Source of the DNA: Gammaproteobacteria bacterium
Lineage (GTDB): Bacteria; Pseudomonadota; Gammaproteobacteria; Pseudomonadales; Pseudohongiellaceae
DNA length: 64,000 bases
Reading direction: 5' to 3'
Assembly: GCA_041395725.1 (NCBI GenBank)
Contig: JAWKZW010000001.1
Location: 3,912,501 to 3,976,500 of the forward strand
Part shown: one piece after another, positions 24,839-32,808 of the stretch
Layout of the letters: each line of letters opens with the position of its first letter
Position numbering within the stretch: position 1 is the first letter of the stretch
Position numbers and translations under genes: made by a program
The notes under the pieces: generated by a model
Told to the model about the DNA's origin: nothing
Seen by the model: the letters and a program-made list of their open reading frames with translations, nothing else
Databases searched by the model: none

Positions 24839-25108
24839 TCAATGAGGCTCAATAAACGTGACGACATTGAAATGAATATTGTGCGTGAGCGCTTTCATTG
24901 TTTCTAGCATATATAGCGGTATACACATCTGTTCATTGCTGGACACAGGCAAGAACTCAAGACATTCTTCTTTTTCGGCGTTAATCTTAGTGGTGATGGG
25001 AGTGCCCTTGTATTTCCTGCCACCCGTTAACGTTATAGAAACCTGTATTTTGTACATACAGGCTATTTCTAGATAATCATGCAAGTCACAGTTCATCGGG
25101 GTTTTCAT
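24839..25108 (-). CDS. rof: Rof-family Rho-binding antiterminator
   Basis: An 89-aa protein matching E. coli Rof/YaeO in layout: MNCDLHDYLEIACMYKIQVSITLTGG... then ECLEF and a closing IPLYMLETM strand. Rof binds the Rho hexamer and inhibits transcription termination. The start at 25108 is chosen for AGAGGTATGGTA upstream; a longer frame begins nine codons earlier. It converges on the MocR gene. A Rho inhibitor on a genomic island could affect expression of horizontally acquired DNA; that is inference. Confidence 0.8.
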   Translation of the reverse strand: MKTPMNCDLHDYLEIACMYKIQVSITLTGGRKYKGTPITTKINAEKEECLEFLPVSSNEQMCIPLYMLETMKALTHNIHFNVVTFIEPH

Positions 25109-25156
25109 TACCATACCTCTATCATCACAAACCATGCTCGCTAGAGCGCTTCAATT

Positions 25157-25840
25157 TTAGACGTCCCTGCGATCCTCACAAGACTTGATTGTCATTTTCA
25201 GTCTGGCAATTGTCGTATAGTAATCGCTGCTCTCAAACAGCGTTTGGCCGATAATGAATCGTTTAACACCTAACCATACCAGCGCAGATACATTCTCGGG
25301 CGTTATTCTACCGGCGACACAAATGCTCAAACCGCTTTGGTGTTCAATTAGCATATCCCTCACATGGGAAATTCTGTCTAAATCAGCTCTTGAGATACAA
25401 CTATCAGTCGTCGTTTCTTCATCAAGAGACAGGGTAATAAAATCCAACTGGTCAAAAAGCATTGAGTGTGTCTCTATCTCACTCTCAATATCAAGGGAAA
25501 TCCCAGCCTTAGAGCCATAGGTTTTAATCGTTTTAATGATGGATTCGGCGTCATCCATCACCTCCGGTCTGAACGATATATAATCGACACCCGCCTCTGC
25601 CAAAACAAGTATGTCTGAATGATCTGTCGCTATTTTTATTTCAACACTGAGAAAAGAGTTTCTGACATGCTCGCGCAAAACCTTACCGAAGGATAGACCA
25701 AACTTAATAGCTAGTTTTTGTCCGTTCGCGACATCGAGGTGGATAATATCGCTTCCAGCTAATAGCGCCTGATCAATTTCGTTGGCAAGATTAAAGGAAT
25801 CGGCTTCGGCAATCGACACACAGATCAAACTATCACTCAC
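25157..25840 (-). CDS. Divergent ribulose-phosphate 3-epimerase-like protein
   Basis: A 227-aa TIM-barrel protein resembling Rpe. The first-strand site is kept as DIIHLDVANG (His and Asp), and the phosphate-loop region as VAGRITPENVSALVWLGVKRFIIGQTLF. The usual HLM motif after strand 3 is replaced by VEIKIATD, and the second catalytic Asp (DGG) by AGR. Canonical epimerase chemistry is therefore doubtful; a related phosphosugar lyase or isomerase is possible. It sits 48 bases upstream of rof on the same strand, so the pair may be cotranscribed. Confidence 0.65.
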   Translation of the reverse strand: MSDSLICVSIAEADSFNLANEIDQALLAGSDIIHLDVANGQKLAIKFGLSFGKVLREHVRNSFLSVEIKIATDHSDILVLAEAGVDYISFRPEVMDDAESIIKTIKTYGSKAGISLDIESEIETHSMLFDQLDFITLSLDEETTTDSCISRADLDRISHVRDMLIEHQSGLSICVAGRITPENVSALVWLGVKRFIIGQTLFESSDYYTTIARLKMTIKSCEDRRDV

Positions 25841-26096
25841 AATCAGACCATAAGTACTCGGTTATAAATATTTGTATTGCTGTGCATGCAAATATTTCAG
25901 TTGGGATTTAGGGCATAATAAGCACTTCACTACTCTAAAAAACCATCCAGTTTTTAGTTTAACGGTGGTCCAGATATCACCTCTCTTCGGCCCAGCCACC
26001 ACCACGCCGAGCACACAAAAGCGACTCGACTTATCAACAAAAGGGATTGATAGCGGTGCCTGATCACCCCAGAGGATGGATGATCAATGGTCAGGA

Positions 26097-26669
26097 TTAC
26101 GGGCCCACTCTGCTCTGGTTTTCGCTCTGGCTCTGAAATTCATGCTCACGGCAGAGTTGCTTAACTTCGATTTTGGATAGCGGTTCCCCGGTCAACCCAC
26201 ACTGAAATTTTCCATTACCCAGTGAGCGATTGTATCGGCAAGATTGGCATTGCCCAAAGCCTTGATGGTTGTTCTTATGCTGCCACTCCATCAGCAGTGA
26301 TTTAACTGCGTCACTGACTTCTTTAGCCTCCCCCAGGTTTGGCATCAATAAGTTGGATATGCGCTTAATGCTCGCTTTAGCCTTAGGTGTTAAGTAAAGG
26401 CGGGTGACGCGTTTATCCTCAGTACATGGGCGCCGTTCAATAAAACCCTCTTTCTCCAGGAGCTTCAGGCTCTGAGAGATACTTCCTTTCGTTTGCCCTA
26501 GATACTCGCTTAATGCCTGTGCCGTATTTGAATATCGATTGCTGATAGACAGGTACTGAAGAATCTCCACATGTACTGGTTGGATACCTTCATTGTTGGC
26601 TGCATGTCGTATCTGGCTTCTATAGAGAGAAGTCAGCCTTTCCAGCCATATATCAATATCATTCATCAT
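26097..26669 (-). CDS. MarR-family regulator with C-terminal Cys-rich extension
   Basis: A 190-aa protein. The MarR winged helix covers about residues 30-105 (ALSEYLGQTKGSISQSLKLLEKEGFIERR, then the wing DKRVTRLYLTPK). A C-terminal extension holds C141, C144, C157, C173 and H176 (CQSCRYNR...CGLTGEPL...LCREH), a spacing suited to zinc or an iron-sulfur cluster. It is divergent from the carboxymuconolactone decarboxylase-like gene and faces two palindromes, so autoregulation and control of that gene by redox or metal state is plausible. Confidence 0.85.
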   Translation of the reverse strand: MMNDIDIWLERLTSLYRSQIRHAANNEGIQPVHVEILQYLSISNRYSNTAQALSEYLGQTKGSISQSLKLLEKEGFIERRPCTEDKRVTRLYLTPKAKASIKRISNLLMPNLGEAKEVSDAVKSLLMEWQHKNNHQGFGQCQSCRYNRSLGNGKFQCGLTGEPLSKIEVKQLCREHEFQSQSENQSRVGP

Positions 26670-26685
26670 TATTATTTAATAGTAT

Positions 26686-26698
26686 AGGTTCTAAACCT
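26686..26698. promoter_or_regulatory. MarR operator 1
   Basis: Palindrome AGGTTCTAAACCT (5-bp arms) directly upstream of the -35 box of the CMD gene promoter and 17 bases before the MarR start. It shares TTCTAAACC with the second site. Confidence 0.6.
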
Positions 26699-26700
26699 TC

Positions 26701-26728
26701 TTGACAATCCTAAAAAGGGCAGTATTAT
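26701..26728 (+). promoter_or_regulatory. Promoter of the CMD-family gene
   Basis: TTGACA at 26701-26706, a 16-nt spacer and TATTAT at 26723-26728: a strong sigma70-type promoter squeezed between the two MarR palindromes. Confidence 0.7.
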
Positions 26729-26737
26729 GCAAGACAT

Positions 26738-26754
26738 GGTTTAGATTCTAAACC
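26738..26754. promoter_or_regulatory. MarR operator 2
   Basis: Perfect 17-base palindrome GGTTTAGATTCTAAACC just downstream of the expected transcription start of the CMD gene. A bound repressor would block initiation. Confidence 0.65.
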
Positions 26755-26785
26755 TTTTTCACTAATCATTTATAGGAATAGAACT

Positions 26786-27331
26786 ATGTCTCGTCTCCCT
26801 TTAGTCGCGCCTACTAGCGCATCTGGTAACCAAAAAGTGCTTTTTGACCAAATAAACGGCGCTTTTGGCGTTGTACCCAATATGTTTAAAGCCATCGGTA
26901 ACTCTTCTGCTGCCCTCGAAAGTATGTGGACATCCTTTGCCGCGTTAGGCAACGGTGCTTTAGGTGCCAAACTGGGTGAGCAAATTGCCGTACTGGTCGC
27001 TGATATTAACCGCTGTGAGTACTGTCTTGCTGCCCATACCCTGCTGGGGAAAAACGCCGGTGCGAGTGAAGAGGAAATGGCGGCGGCTCAAGCTGGCAAG
27101 TCATCAGATCCCAAGGTGCAAGCTGCTCTGGATTTTGCAGCAAAGCTCGTGATAAAGCGCGCCAGTGTTTCACAGTCAGATATAGAAGAAGTTCGCGAGG
27201 CCGGATTTAGTGATGAAGAAATCGCTGAGATTCTGGCTCACGTTGCTCTGAATATCTTCACCAACTACACCAATGTTGCCTTTGATGTGCCCGTGGATTT
27301 CCCCAAGGTCAACTTGCGCCCAGCTGCATAA
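26786..27331 (+). CDS. Carboxymuconolactone decarboxylase/AhpD-family protein
   Basis: A 181-aa helical protein with the peroxidase-type motif C77-E-Y-C80 followed by H84 (NRCEYCLAAHTLLG), with an acidic residue upstream in LGEQIAVL. AhpD-like members reduce peroxides through this cysteine pair. TAGGAAT lies before the ATG. It is expressed from a promoter bracketed by MarR operators and heads a run of small genes (DUF4399, DUF2024 and others). A role in peroxide or thiol stress is inferred. Confidence 0.88.
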   Translation: MSRLPLVAPTSASGNQKVLFDQINGAFGVVPNMFKAIGNSSAALESMWTSFAALGNGALGAKLGEQIAVLVADINRCEYCLAAHTLLGKNAGASEEEMAAAQAGKSSDPKVQAALDFAAKLVIKRASVSQSDIEEVREAGFSDEEIAEILAHVALNIFTNYTNVAFDVPVDFPKVNLRPAA

Positions 27332-27351
27332 CGCAGCTCAAAGGAGCCACC

Positions 27352-27783
27352 ATGAAATTTCTTTCATTGACCATAGCGCTAACTCTAATGGTGTCTGGGA
27401 TCGTATATGCAGGGGACTCTCCGTCTCCCGCATCCGCCCAAGTGTATTTTGTCAATCTTGAAGACAAACAAGAGGTCAAGAGTCCATTCAGGGTTATCTT
27501 TGGGCTACGAGGCATGGGGGTCGCTCCTGCTGGGGTGGACAACAAGGCATTCAAATACATTGGACATCACCATTTGTTTGTCAACTCGGTGTTGACCGAT
27601 GAAATACGCAATGGCTCCATCCCTTTTGATCAACAGCACCTGCATTTTGGACAAGGCCAAACTGAAACAGAGCTAGACCTGCCTCCTGGTAAGTACACGC
27701 TCCTGTTAGTTTTTGGTGATCCTTATCATGCGGTGCATACCCCAGTAGTCGCATCTGAAAAAATCACAATTGAAGTCAAGTAA
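27352..27783 (+). CDS. DUF4399 exported protein
   Basis: A 143-aa protein with a signal peptide (MKFLSLTIALTLMVSGIVYA) and a histidine-rich DUF4399 domain: YIGHHHLFVNS, DQQHLHFGQGQTETELDLPPGKYTLLLVFGDPYHAVH. The histidines suggest metal binding, but no function is established for the family. AAGGAG precedes the ATG. It is 20 bases after the CMD gene and probably cotranscribed. Confidence 0.85.
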   Translation: MKFLSLTIALTLMVSGIVYAGDSPSPASAQVYFVNLEDKQEVKSPFRVIFGLRGMGVAPAGVDNKAFKYIGHHHLFVNSVLTDEIRNGSIPFDQQHLHFGQGQTETELDLPPGKYTLLLVFGDPYHAVHTPVVASEKITIEVK

Positions 27784-27792
27784 GGAGGTTTT

Positions 27793-28062
27793 ATGGAAAT
27801 CGATGTGTACGACTCATATGCAAAAACTACCGACGGGCGCTTGTTGCATTTTGATGTGTTCGTTAGGTCGGGCACTGATCCTGATGTGGCCTTGCGTCGT
27901 GGTAGAGAATGGCTAGCGAGTATTGACGAAAACCCAGCAGGATTAGAGCAGTCGCGTTGTAATTTTTGCCATACGGAAGCAGCCAACCCCGAAGTTCAGC
28001 GAGCAGTCGAGTTTGAAGGATTTTTTATCCTTCAGATGGAAGGCTGTCCAGCCCCTGTGTAA
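27793..28062 (+). CDS. DUF2024 protein
   Basis: An 89-aa cytoplasmic protein: MEIDVYDSYAKTTDGRLLHFDVFV is the typical DUF2024 start, and the centre carries CNFCHTEAANPEV, a Cys-x-x-Cys-His set. It is ten bases after the DUF4399 gene with TAAGGAGG before the ATG. CxxCH could in principle bind haem, but there is no export signal, so a metal site is more likely. Confidence 0.8.
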   Translation: MEIDVYDSYAKTTDGRLLHFDVFVRSGTDPDVALRRGREWLASIDENPAGLEQSRCNFCHTEAANPEVQRAVEFEGFFILQMEGCPAPV

Positions 28063-28087
28063 CCAACCATTCAATGAGGTTCATATT

Positions 28088-28825
28088 ATGAAACAATTTA
28101 AAGTTATATCCAGTAGTTTTAGTGCAATGGCTTTGCTGTGCCTATCGTTATCAACTTCTGCTCACGGTATTAAGGCAGAAAAAGGTAACGCCAAATTGGC
28201 TGCTTTCGATATTGTGCAGGCCAGCGTTGAAGCCAGTGATAATTGGCTAACTTTCACCATGGAAGTGAGTAAAAAAGCTGGCAAATCAAAACCGACTCCA
28301 ACGGGTAAGCTCGAAGGAAGCAATGTATTCTCCTATGTCTGGCCAACCAAGATAGACAGTTCGACAGTAGGTTTTGATGAAGGTCAGGGGATTTTGTCTA
28401 TGGCAATCACCTCTCATCCTGATTTCGACGATACGCCACTGTTTGATGAAAATGCCGATGGTGATCTAGGAAACGATGGCACCGTCTGGCACTCGCATTG
28501 GGTGGTTTTGGTTCCCGATGATGCTTGTGGTGAAGGTGCATTAAAGGTGAAGGATATTCCTGCCGGTAGTAGCCCTAAGCTACCTCTGACCTGGCCCGGA
28601 TTACCGATCCTCATCGATAGCCCAGGGTACTCACCTGTTATTGGTAAAAAGCATGTATCAGTGCGCGTACCGTTTCGCAATGCTAAAGAGTTGAAAGGTA
28701 TTGCTTTCGATGGCGTGACATCAGGTTTACGTGTCAATGAAAGCGCGCATGCTCCTCTATTGTGTGTTGTGGATGTTTTTGATGTGGCATCGGGTGATCT
28801 CTCTTTACCCGGAAAAGTAAAGTAG
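28088..28825 (+). CDS. Exported protein of unknown function
   Basis: A 245-aa protein with a signal peptide (cleaved near STSAHGIK). The mature part is beta-rich and includes an acidic loop, DENADGDLGNDG, that resembles a calcium-binding loop, followed by TVWHSHWVVLVPDDACGEG. The start at 28088 follows TGAGGTT; a frame opening 25 codons earlier overlaps DUF2024 and is not preferred. Not recognised as a named family. Confidence 0.7.
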   Translation: MKQFKVISSSFSAMALLCLSLSTSAHGIKAEKGNAKLAAFDIVQASVEASDNWLTFTMEVSKKAGKSKPTPTGKLEGSNVFSYVWPTKIDSSTVGFDEGQGILSMAITSHPDFDDTPLFDENADGDLGNDGTVWHSHWVVLVPDDACGEGALKVKDIPAGSSPKLPLTWPGLPILIDSPGYSPVIGKKHVSVRVPFRNAKELKGIAFDGVTSGLRVNESAHAPLLCVVDVFDVASGDLSLPGKVK

Positions 28826-28850
28826 AACCGGTACAGCATCTATCCCTACA

Positions 28851-28876
28851 CGGCATACCTGCACTCGCAGGTATGC
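28851..28876 (+). other. Perfect intergenic hairpin
   Basis: An 11-bp perfect stem (GGCATACCTGC / GCAGGTATGCC) with a 4-nt loop lies between the exported-protein gene and the redoxin gene. No T-run follows, so it may be a processing or partial attenuation site. Confidence 0.5.
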
Positions 28877-28896
28877 CCAGACCTTGTGAGATTTCT

Positions 28897-29376
28897 ATGA
28901 CCGAACTAACCAAGCCCCCCGAACTGAGTGTGCAAACCTGGCTGAATACAGACAACGAATTGTCGCTGGACGCACTGCGCGGAAAAGTCGTTGCGATCTT
29001 TGCTTTTCAAATGTTATGCCCCGGCTGTGTACAGTATTCAATTCCACAAGCCAGCCGTGTTCATGCCTTATTCAGTCAAGACGACGTTGCAGTAATAGGT
29101 CTGCATACCGTCTTTGAACACCATGAAGCTAATACAGTAATCATGCTGGAAGCATTTTTACAGGAAAACCGCATTGAGTTTCCCGTGGGTATCGATATGC
29201 CATCAGACGACAGTAATCCCTTCCCTCAAACCATGAGCGCTTATCAAATGAGAGGGACGCCAACGTTGATCTTAGTTGATCGCCAGGGATATTTGCGTAA
29301 ACACAAGTTCGGCCATGAAAACGACTTAGTAATAGGGGCCGAGTTAATGAAGCTGATAGATAAAAAAGGTAACTAA
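28897..29376 (+). CDS. Thioredoxin-fold redoxin (TlpA/AhpC-like)
   Basis: A 159-aa protein with a redox motif in FAFQMLCPGCVQYSIPQA and the cis-Pro segment MRGTPTLILVDRQGYLRKHKFG. There is no signal peptide, so it is probably cytoplasmic. The start at 28897 is preferred because the upstream in-frame ATG lies within the hairpin stem. As the last gene of the CMD-led group, it may supply reducing equivalents to the CxxC protein AhpD/CMD; this is inferred. Confidence 0.75.
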   Translation: MTELTKPPELSVQTWLNTDNELSLDALRGKVVAIFAFQMLCPGCVQYSIPQASRVHALFSQDDVAVIGLHTVFEHHEANTVIMLEAFLQENRIEFPVGIDMPSDDSNPFPQTMSAYQMRGTPTLILVDRQGYLRKHKFGHENDLVIGAELMKLIDKKGN

Positions 29377-29569
29377 AACCGTGGTACCGCATATATTAAC
29401 AATACTAGCAGCATTGTTATGTTGCGGCGTATCAATACGTTTTTTGGCATCTGATTACCCATATTCAAAAGCTGCGAATTTGTTTGCAACTCTAGCATTA
29501 AGGTCTTAGCTAGCAAGCTTAAGATCAGATTAGTTTCTGACATTCGTTTATACAGTGAGGAAAAGTAAA

Positions 29570-30655
29570 TTGATCTCAGATGTTAGCTTTCCACAATTAA
29601 AGAATGATCGCCTGTTAAAGGCGTTATTAAAGCAACCCGTTGATTGTACACCTGTATGGATGATGAGGCAGGCAGGTCGATATTTGCCTGAGTATCGAGC
29701 CAGTCGTGCGAATGCCGGGAGTTTTATGGATTTATGCCGTAACGCTGATTTTGCGTGCGAAGTTACCCTACAGCCACTAGAACGATTTCCCTTAGATGCG
29801 GCAATTCTATTTTCGGATATTCTGACAATTCCGGATGCCATGGGTCTAGGTCTTTATTTCGTTACGGGTGAAGGGCCTAAGTTCAAGGAACCTATTGGAA
29901 GACCATCAGATATTGATCGTTTGAAGGTTGTCGACGGTGATGACGACTTAGGATATGTAATGAATGCGGTCCGCACCATTCGCTGTGAACTGAATGGCCG
30001 AATTCCCTTAATCGGTTTTTCAGGCAGCCCATGGACATTGGCTACCTATATGGTGGAGGGACAGTCAACCCGTGATTTCCACCGTATCAAAAGCTTTCTG
30101 TACCAGCAGCAAGACGCCATGCATCAATTGTTGGACATTCTGGCGCAATCCGTTATCTCGTACCTCAATGCACAGATTCGGGCCGGGGCTCAAATTGTAC
30201 AAATCTTTGATACGTGGGGTGGAATACTGAATGGCCCTGCTTACGAAACATTTTCACTGGCCTACGTAAAGAAAATCATCGATGGCCTAATCCGCGAGAA
30301 TGAAGGTAGTCCGGTGCCAGTCATTTTGTTTACCAAAGGTGGCGGGCAATGGCTTGATGTCATGGCTGTATCGGGTGCAGACGCACTTGGACTGGATTGG
30401 ACTACGGACATTAGACAGGCCCGTCAGCAAGTAGGTAATAAAGTTGCCTTACAAGGGAATATGGACCCAGCCGTATTGCTTGGCTCGCCCATATCAATTC
30501 GCGAAGAAGTTACTCGTATATTAGAACGGTTTGGCAAAGGTAGCGGTCATGTTTTTAATTTGGGGCATGGTATCTCCCAGTTTACTGACCCAAACAATGC
30601 AGGTGTCTTTATCGAAGCAGTGCATGAATTGAGCAAAAAATATCACTACTTTTGA
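29570..30655 (+). CDS. hemE: Uroporphyrinogen decarboxylase
   Basis: Decarboxylates uroporphyrinogen III to coproporphyrinogen III in haem synthesis. The 361-aa protein has the signature PVWMMRQAGRYLPEYR, the catalytic Asp in ILFSDILTIPDAMG, GFSGSPWTLATYMVEG and NLGHGISQFTDP. The start is taken as TTG at 29570, preceded by GAGGAAAAG; a GTG five codons upstream would put the Shine-Dalgarno inside the gene. On a genomic island rich in haem proteins it may be an extra copy; the native hemE is not in view. Confidence 0.92.
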   Translation: MISDVSFPQLKNDRLLKALLKQPVDCTPVWMMRQAGRYLPEYRASRANAGSFMDLCRNADFACEVTLQPLERFPLDAAILFSDILTIPDAMGLGLYFVTGEGPKFKEPIGRPSDIDRLKVVDGDDDLGYVMNAVRTIRCELNGRIPLIGFSGSPWTLATYMVEGQSTRDFHRIKSFLYQQQDAMHQLLDILAQSVISYLNAQIRAGAQIVQIFDTWGGILNGPAYETFSLAYVKKIIDGLIRENEGSPVPVILFTKGGGQWLDVMAVSGADALGLDWTTDIRQARQQVGNKVALQGNMDPAVLLGSPISIREEVTRILERFGKGSGHVFNLGHGISQFTDPNNAGVFIEAVHELSKKYHYF

Positions 30656-30845
30656 TGATTAAGAAAACCTTGATTTGTGCCAAGTCATTTCAAGGATACT
30701 TCTCAAATAACGACAAACCACCAAACTCAGATTTAACACTTATTAGGAATTGGAAGATAACATGAAAACGGCCACTCGATTTCACCATGGATGCAACATT
30801 TCCCCTCCAGCACCAGAAACGCCATCAACTCTCATTAATCAATCT

Positions 30846-31657
30846 AGGGCCTGTTCACACTAAATTTGATAAAATCAGCGCCTATGGAAATTACAAAAGC
30901 GCAATTTAAAATCATTGAGCATTTGCTCCCAATACAACGGGGTAATGTAAAAATACCGAATATACAGGTGATTAACGCCGTATTATACGTGGCAGAACAT
31001 GGCTGCAAATGGAGAGGTCTTCCGGAGCACTTTGGCTACTGGCATGCCATTTACATGCGAGTGAATCGCTGGGCGAAGAAAGGTGTTTTGGATCACGTAT
31101 TCTCGGTGCTCCAGAGCGCAGATGTTATCAACATCCAAGTTGATCAAGTTTCTTTGGATAGCACGATCATTAAAGTCCACCCCGATGGCACAGGTGCACT
31201 AAAAAAAACGGTCAACAAGCCATCGGTAAATCAAGAGGTGGATGGACAACTAAAATTCACATGGTAGCGGCTGACGATAAAACTGCTGTAGCCTTTTCAT
31301 TATCACCAGGGCAGTCTGGAGATGCACCCGAAGGCCGTGACCTGCTGAGAACCATGGAAGGCTGTGGCTGGGAAGGGGCAAGTGTCATCATGGACAAAGC
31401 CTACGAAGGGGATGATACGCGCCAGTTGATTTTGGATTTGGGAATGATGCCTGTTGTTCCTCCAAAGATAAATCGTGTGACACCATGGGAATACGACAAA
31501 GAAATGTACAAAAAGAGGAATGAGGTAGAGCGCCTGTTTCGACGACTGAAAGGATTTCGTAGAATTTTTAGCCGTTTTGATAAACTTGATGTCGTATTCA
31601 GGTTCTTTATCAACTTCTCATTGATTGCTGATAGGCTAATTAGTGTGAACAGGCCCT
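30846..31657 (+). mobile_element. IS5-family (IS427-like) insertion sequence
   Basis: About 810 bp with perfect terminal inverted repeats of at least 17 bp (GGGCCTGTTCACACTAA at the left; its reverse complement at the right). Both ends are flanked by CTA/TAG, consistent with insertion into CTAG and duplication of TA. Two overlapping transposase frames join by a -1 shift. Removing the element joins the flanking sequence in frame with the downstream beta-barrel gene. Confidence 0.9.
30884..31267 (+). CDS. IS5-family transposase, N-terminal part (orfA)
   Basis: The N-terminal part of an IS427-group DDE transposase (ITKAQFKIIEHLLP..., HGCKWRGLPEHFGYWHAIYMRVNRWAKKG) with the first catalytic Asp in SLDSTIIKVH. 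The start is taken at the second in-frame Met (MEITKAQF). The zero frame ends in a short unrelated tail; an A8 run near 31201-31208 is the likely -1 slippage site, after which the sequence continues KNGQQAIGKSRGGWTTKIH into orfB. Confidence 0.85.
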   Translation: MEITKAQFKIIEHLLPIQRGNVKIPNIQVINAVLYVAEHGCKWRGLPEHFGYWHAIYMRVNRWAKKGVLDHVFSVLQSADVINIQVDQVSLDSTIIKVHPDGTGALKKTVNKPSVNQEVDGQLKFTW

Positions 31658-31659
31658 AG
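31261..31659 (+). CDS. IS5-family transposase, C-terminal part (orfB)
   Basis: Holds the second Asp (VIMDKAYEGDD) and the catalytic Glu in RNEVERLFRRLKGFRRIFSRFDK, completing the DDE triad. It is probably made only as a fusion with orfA by -1 frameshifting, since the frame is open upstream through the A8 run and a separate start lacks a Shine-Dalgarno. The stop lies in the right terminal repeat. Confidence 0.85.
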   Translation: MVAADDKTAVAFSLSPGQSGDAPEGRDLLRTMEGCGWEGASVIMDKAYEGDDTRQLILDLGMMPVVPPKINRVTPWEYDKEMYKKRNEVERLFRRLKGFRRIFSRFDKLDVVFRFFINFSLIADRLISVNRP

Positions 31660-31720
31660 ATGCAGCTTCGAATTTATCAATCGAGGCATTAACAGAGAAA
31701 AAGGACAAGAAGCAAAGAGA

Positions 31721-32791
31721 GTGAGTAATCAACTGAAATATCTCTTTACAGTTTTCATTGTATATCTATCTACAACTATGACTGCCAGCGCAGGCTCAAT
31801 GGCATACAACCATGCGCCTATTGGTGTCATGGGCGATCACCTCCACAAAAAGGGGGAACTGATGTTTTCATATCGATATATGGATATGGATATGGAAGGC
31901 AATCGTATTGGAACAAATTCAGCATCGCCTCGACAAATTGTGTCGACCATACCCAATCAATTCTCCGGAACGTCGGGTCAACCACCTACCTTACGTGTTG
32001 TGCCTACATCAATGCGCATGGAAATGCATATGTTCGGCGCTATGTACGCTCCAACAGATGATATAACGCTAATGATAATGGGCACGTATAATGAACGTGA
32101 AATGGATCATGTCACGTTCCAAGGTGCTCAAGGAACTACCGTTCTTGGTAATTTCACGACACGTTCATCTGGTTTTGGCGATACCAAGGTAACCGGTCTA
32201 ATCAGGCTTTATGACGATGGCAAACATAAACTTCATCTGAACGCTGGCGTATCCATCCCAACCGGCAGTATCACAGAGAATGACCGAATTTTAACCCCAA
32301 TGGGTGCAACGACCACAGTCCGCTTGCCTTACCCAATGCAACTTGGTTCAGGCACCTGGGATTTGGAGCCAGGAATCACCTATAACGGCTTTTCTTCAAA
32401 TTGGGGATGGGGCGCTCAGGCTCGTTCAAGCCTGAGACTGGGCGATAATTCTGAGAATTATTCGCTCGGAGATCGTTATGAGGTATCTGCATGGTTCGCT
32501 TATCTTTTCTCAGATTCCGTTTCCACATCGCTTCGAATCAAAGGAACTACACAGGGTAATATTGATGGGCGTGACGCCCAGATTATCGGGCCTGTTCAAA
32601 CTGCCCAAACTGAGTTCCAAGGTGGCGATAGAGTTGATCTCTTGGGAGGCATCAATCTCCTTGTGACAAGCGGCCTCTTTAAGGGCCATCGATTTGCACT
32701 AGAAACTGGCTTTCCAATCCACCAGGACCTCCATGGTCCACAGCTTGAAACTGATTTTCTTCTTACTGCTGGTTGGCAGAAAATATTCTAG
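31721..32791 (+). CDS. Outer-membrane beta-barrel, MetA/phenol-degradation transporter-like
   Basis: A 356-aa protein with a signal peptide (cleaved near TASAGSMAYNH) and alternating beta strands ending in aromatic Phe. The mature start HAPIGVMGDHLHKKGELMFSYRYM is rich in His and Met, typical of a group of Phenol_MetA_deg-type barrels often found near copper genes. The GTG start follows AAAGAGA. The frame stays open upstream to the IS edge and, once the IS is removed, to an ATG at 30762. Substrate unknown; Met/His content suggests copper. Confidence 0.75.
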   Translation: MSNQLKYLFTVFIVYLSTTMTASAGSMAYNHAPIGVMGDHLHKKGELMFSYRYMDMDMEGNRIGTNSASPRQIVSTIPNQFSGTSGQPPTLRVVPTSMRMEMHMFGAMYAPTDDITLMIMGTYNEREMDHVTFQGAQGTTVLGNFTTRSSGFGDTKVTGLIRLYDDGKHKLHLNAGVSIPTGSITENDRILTPMGATTTVRLPYPMQLGSGTWDLEPGITYNGFSSNWGWGAQARSSLRLGDNSENYSLGDRYEVSAWFAYLFSDSVSTSLRIKGTTQGNIDGRDAQIIGPVQTAQTEFQGGDRVDLLGGINLLVTSGLFKGHRFALETGFPIHQDLHGPQLETDFLLTAGWQKIF

Positions 32792-32808
32792 ATAAAAGGC
32801 AGGGCCTA

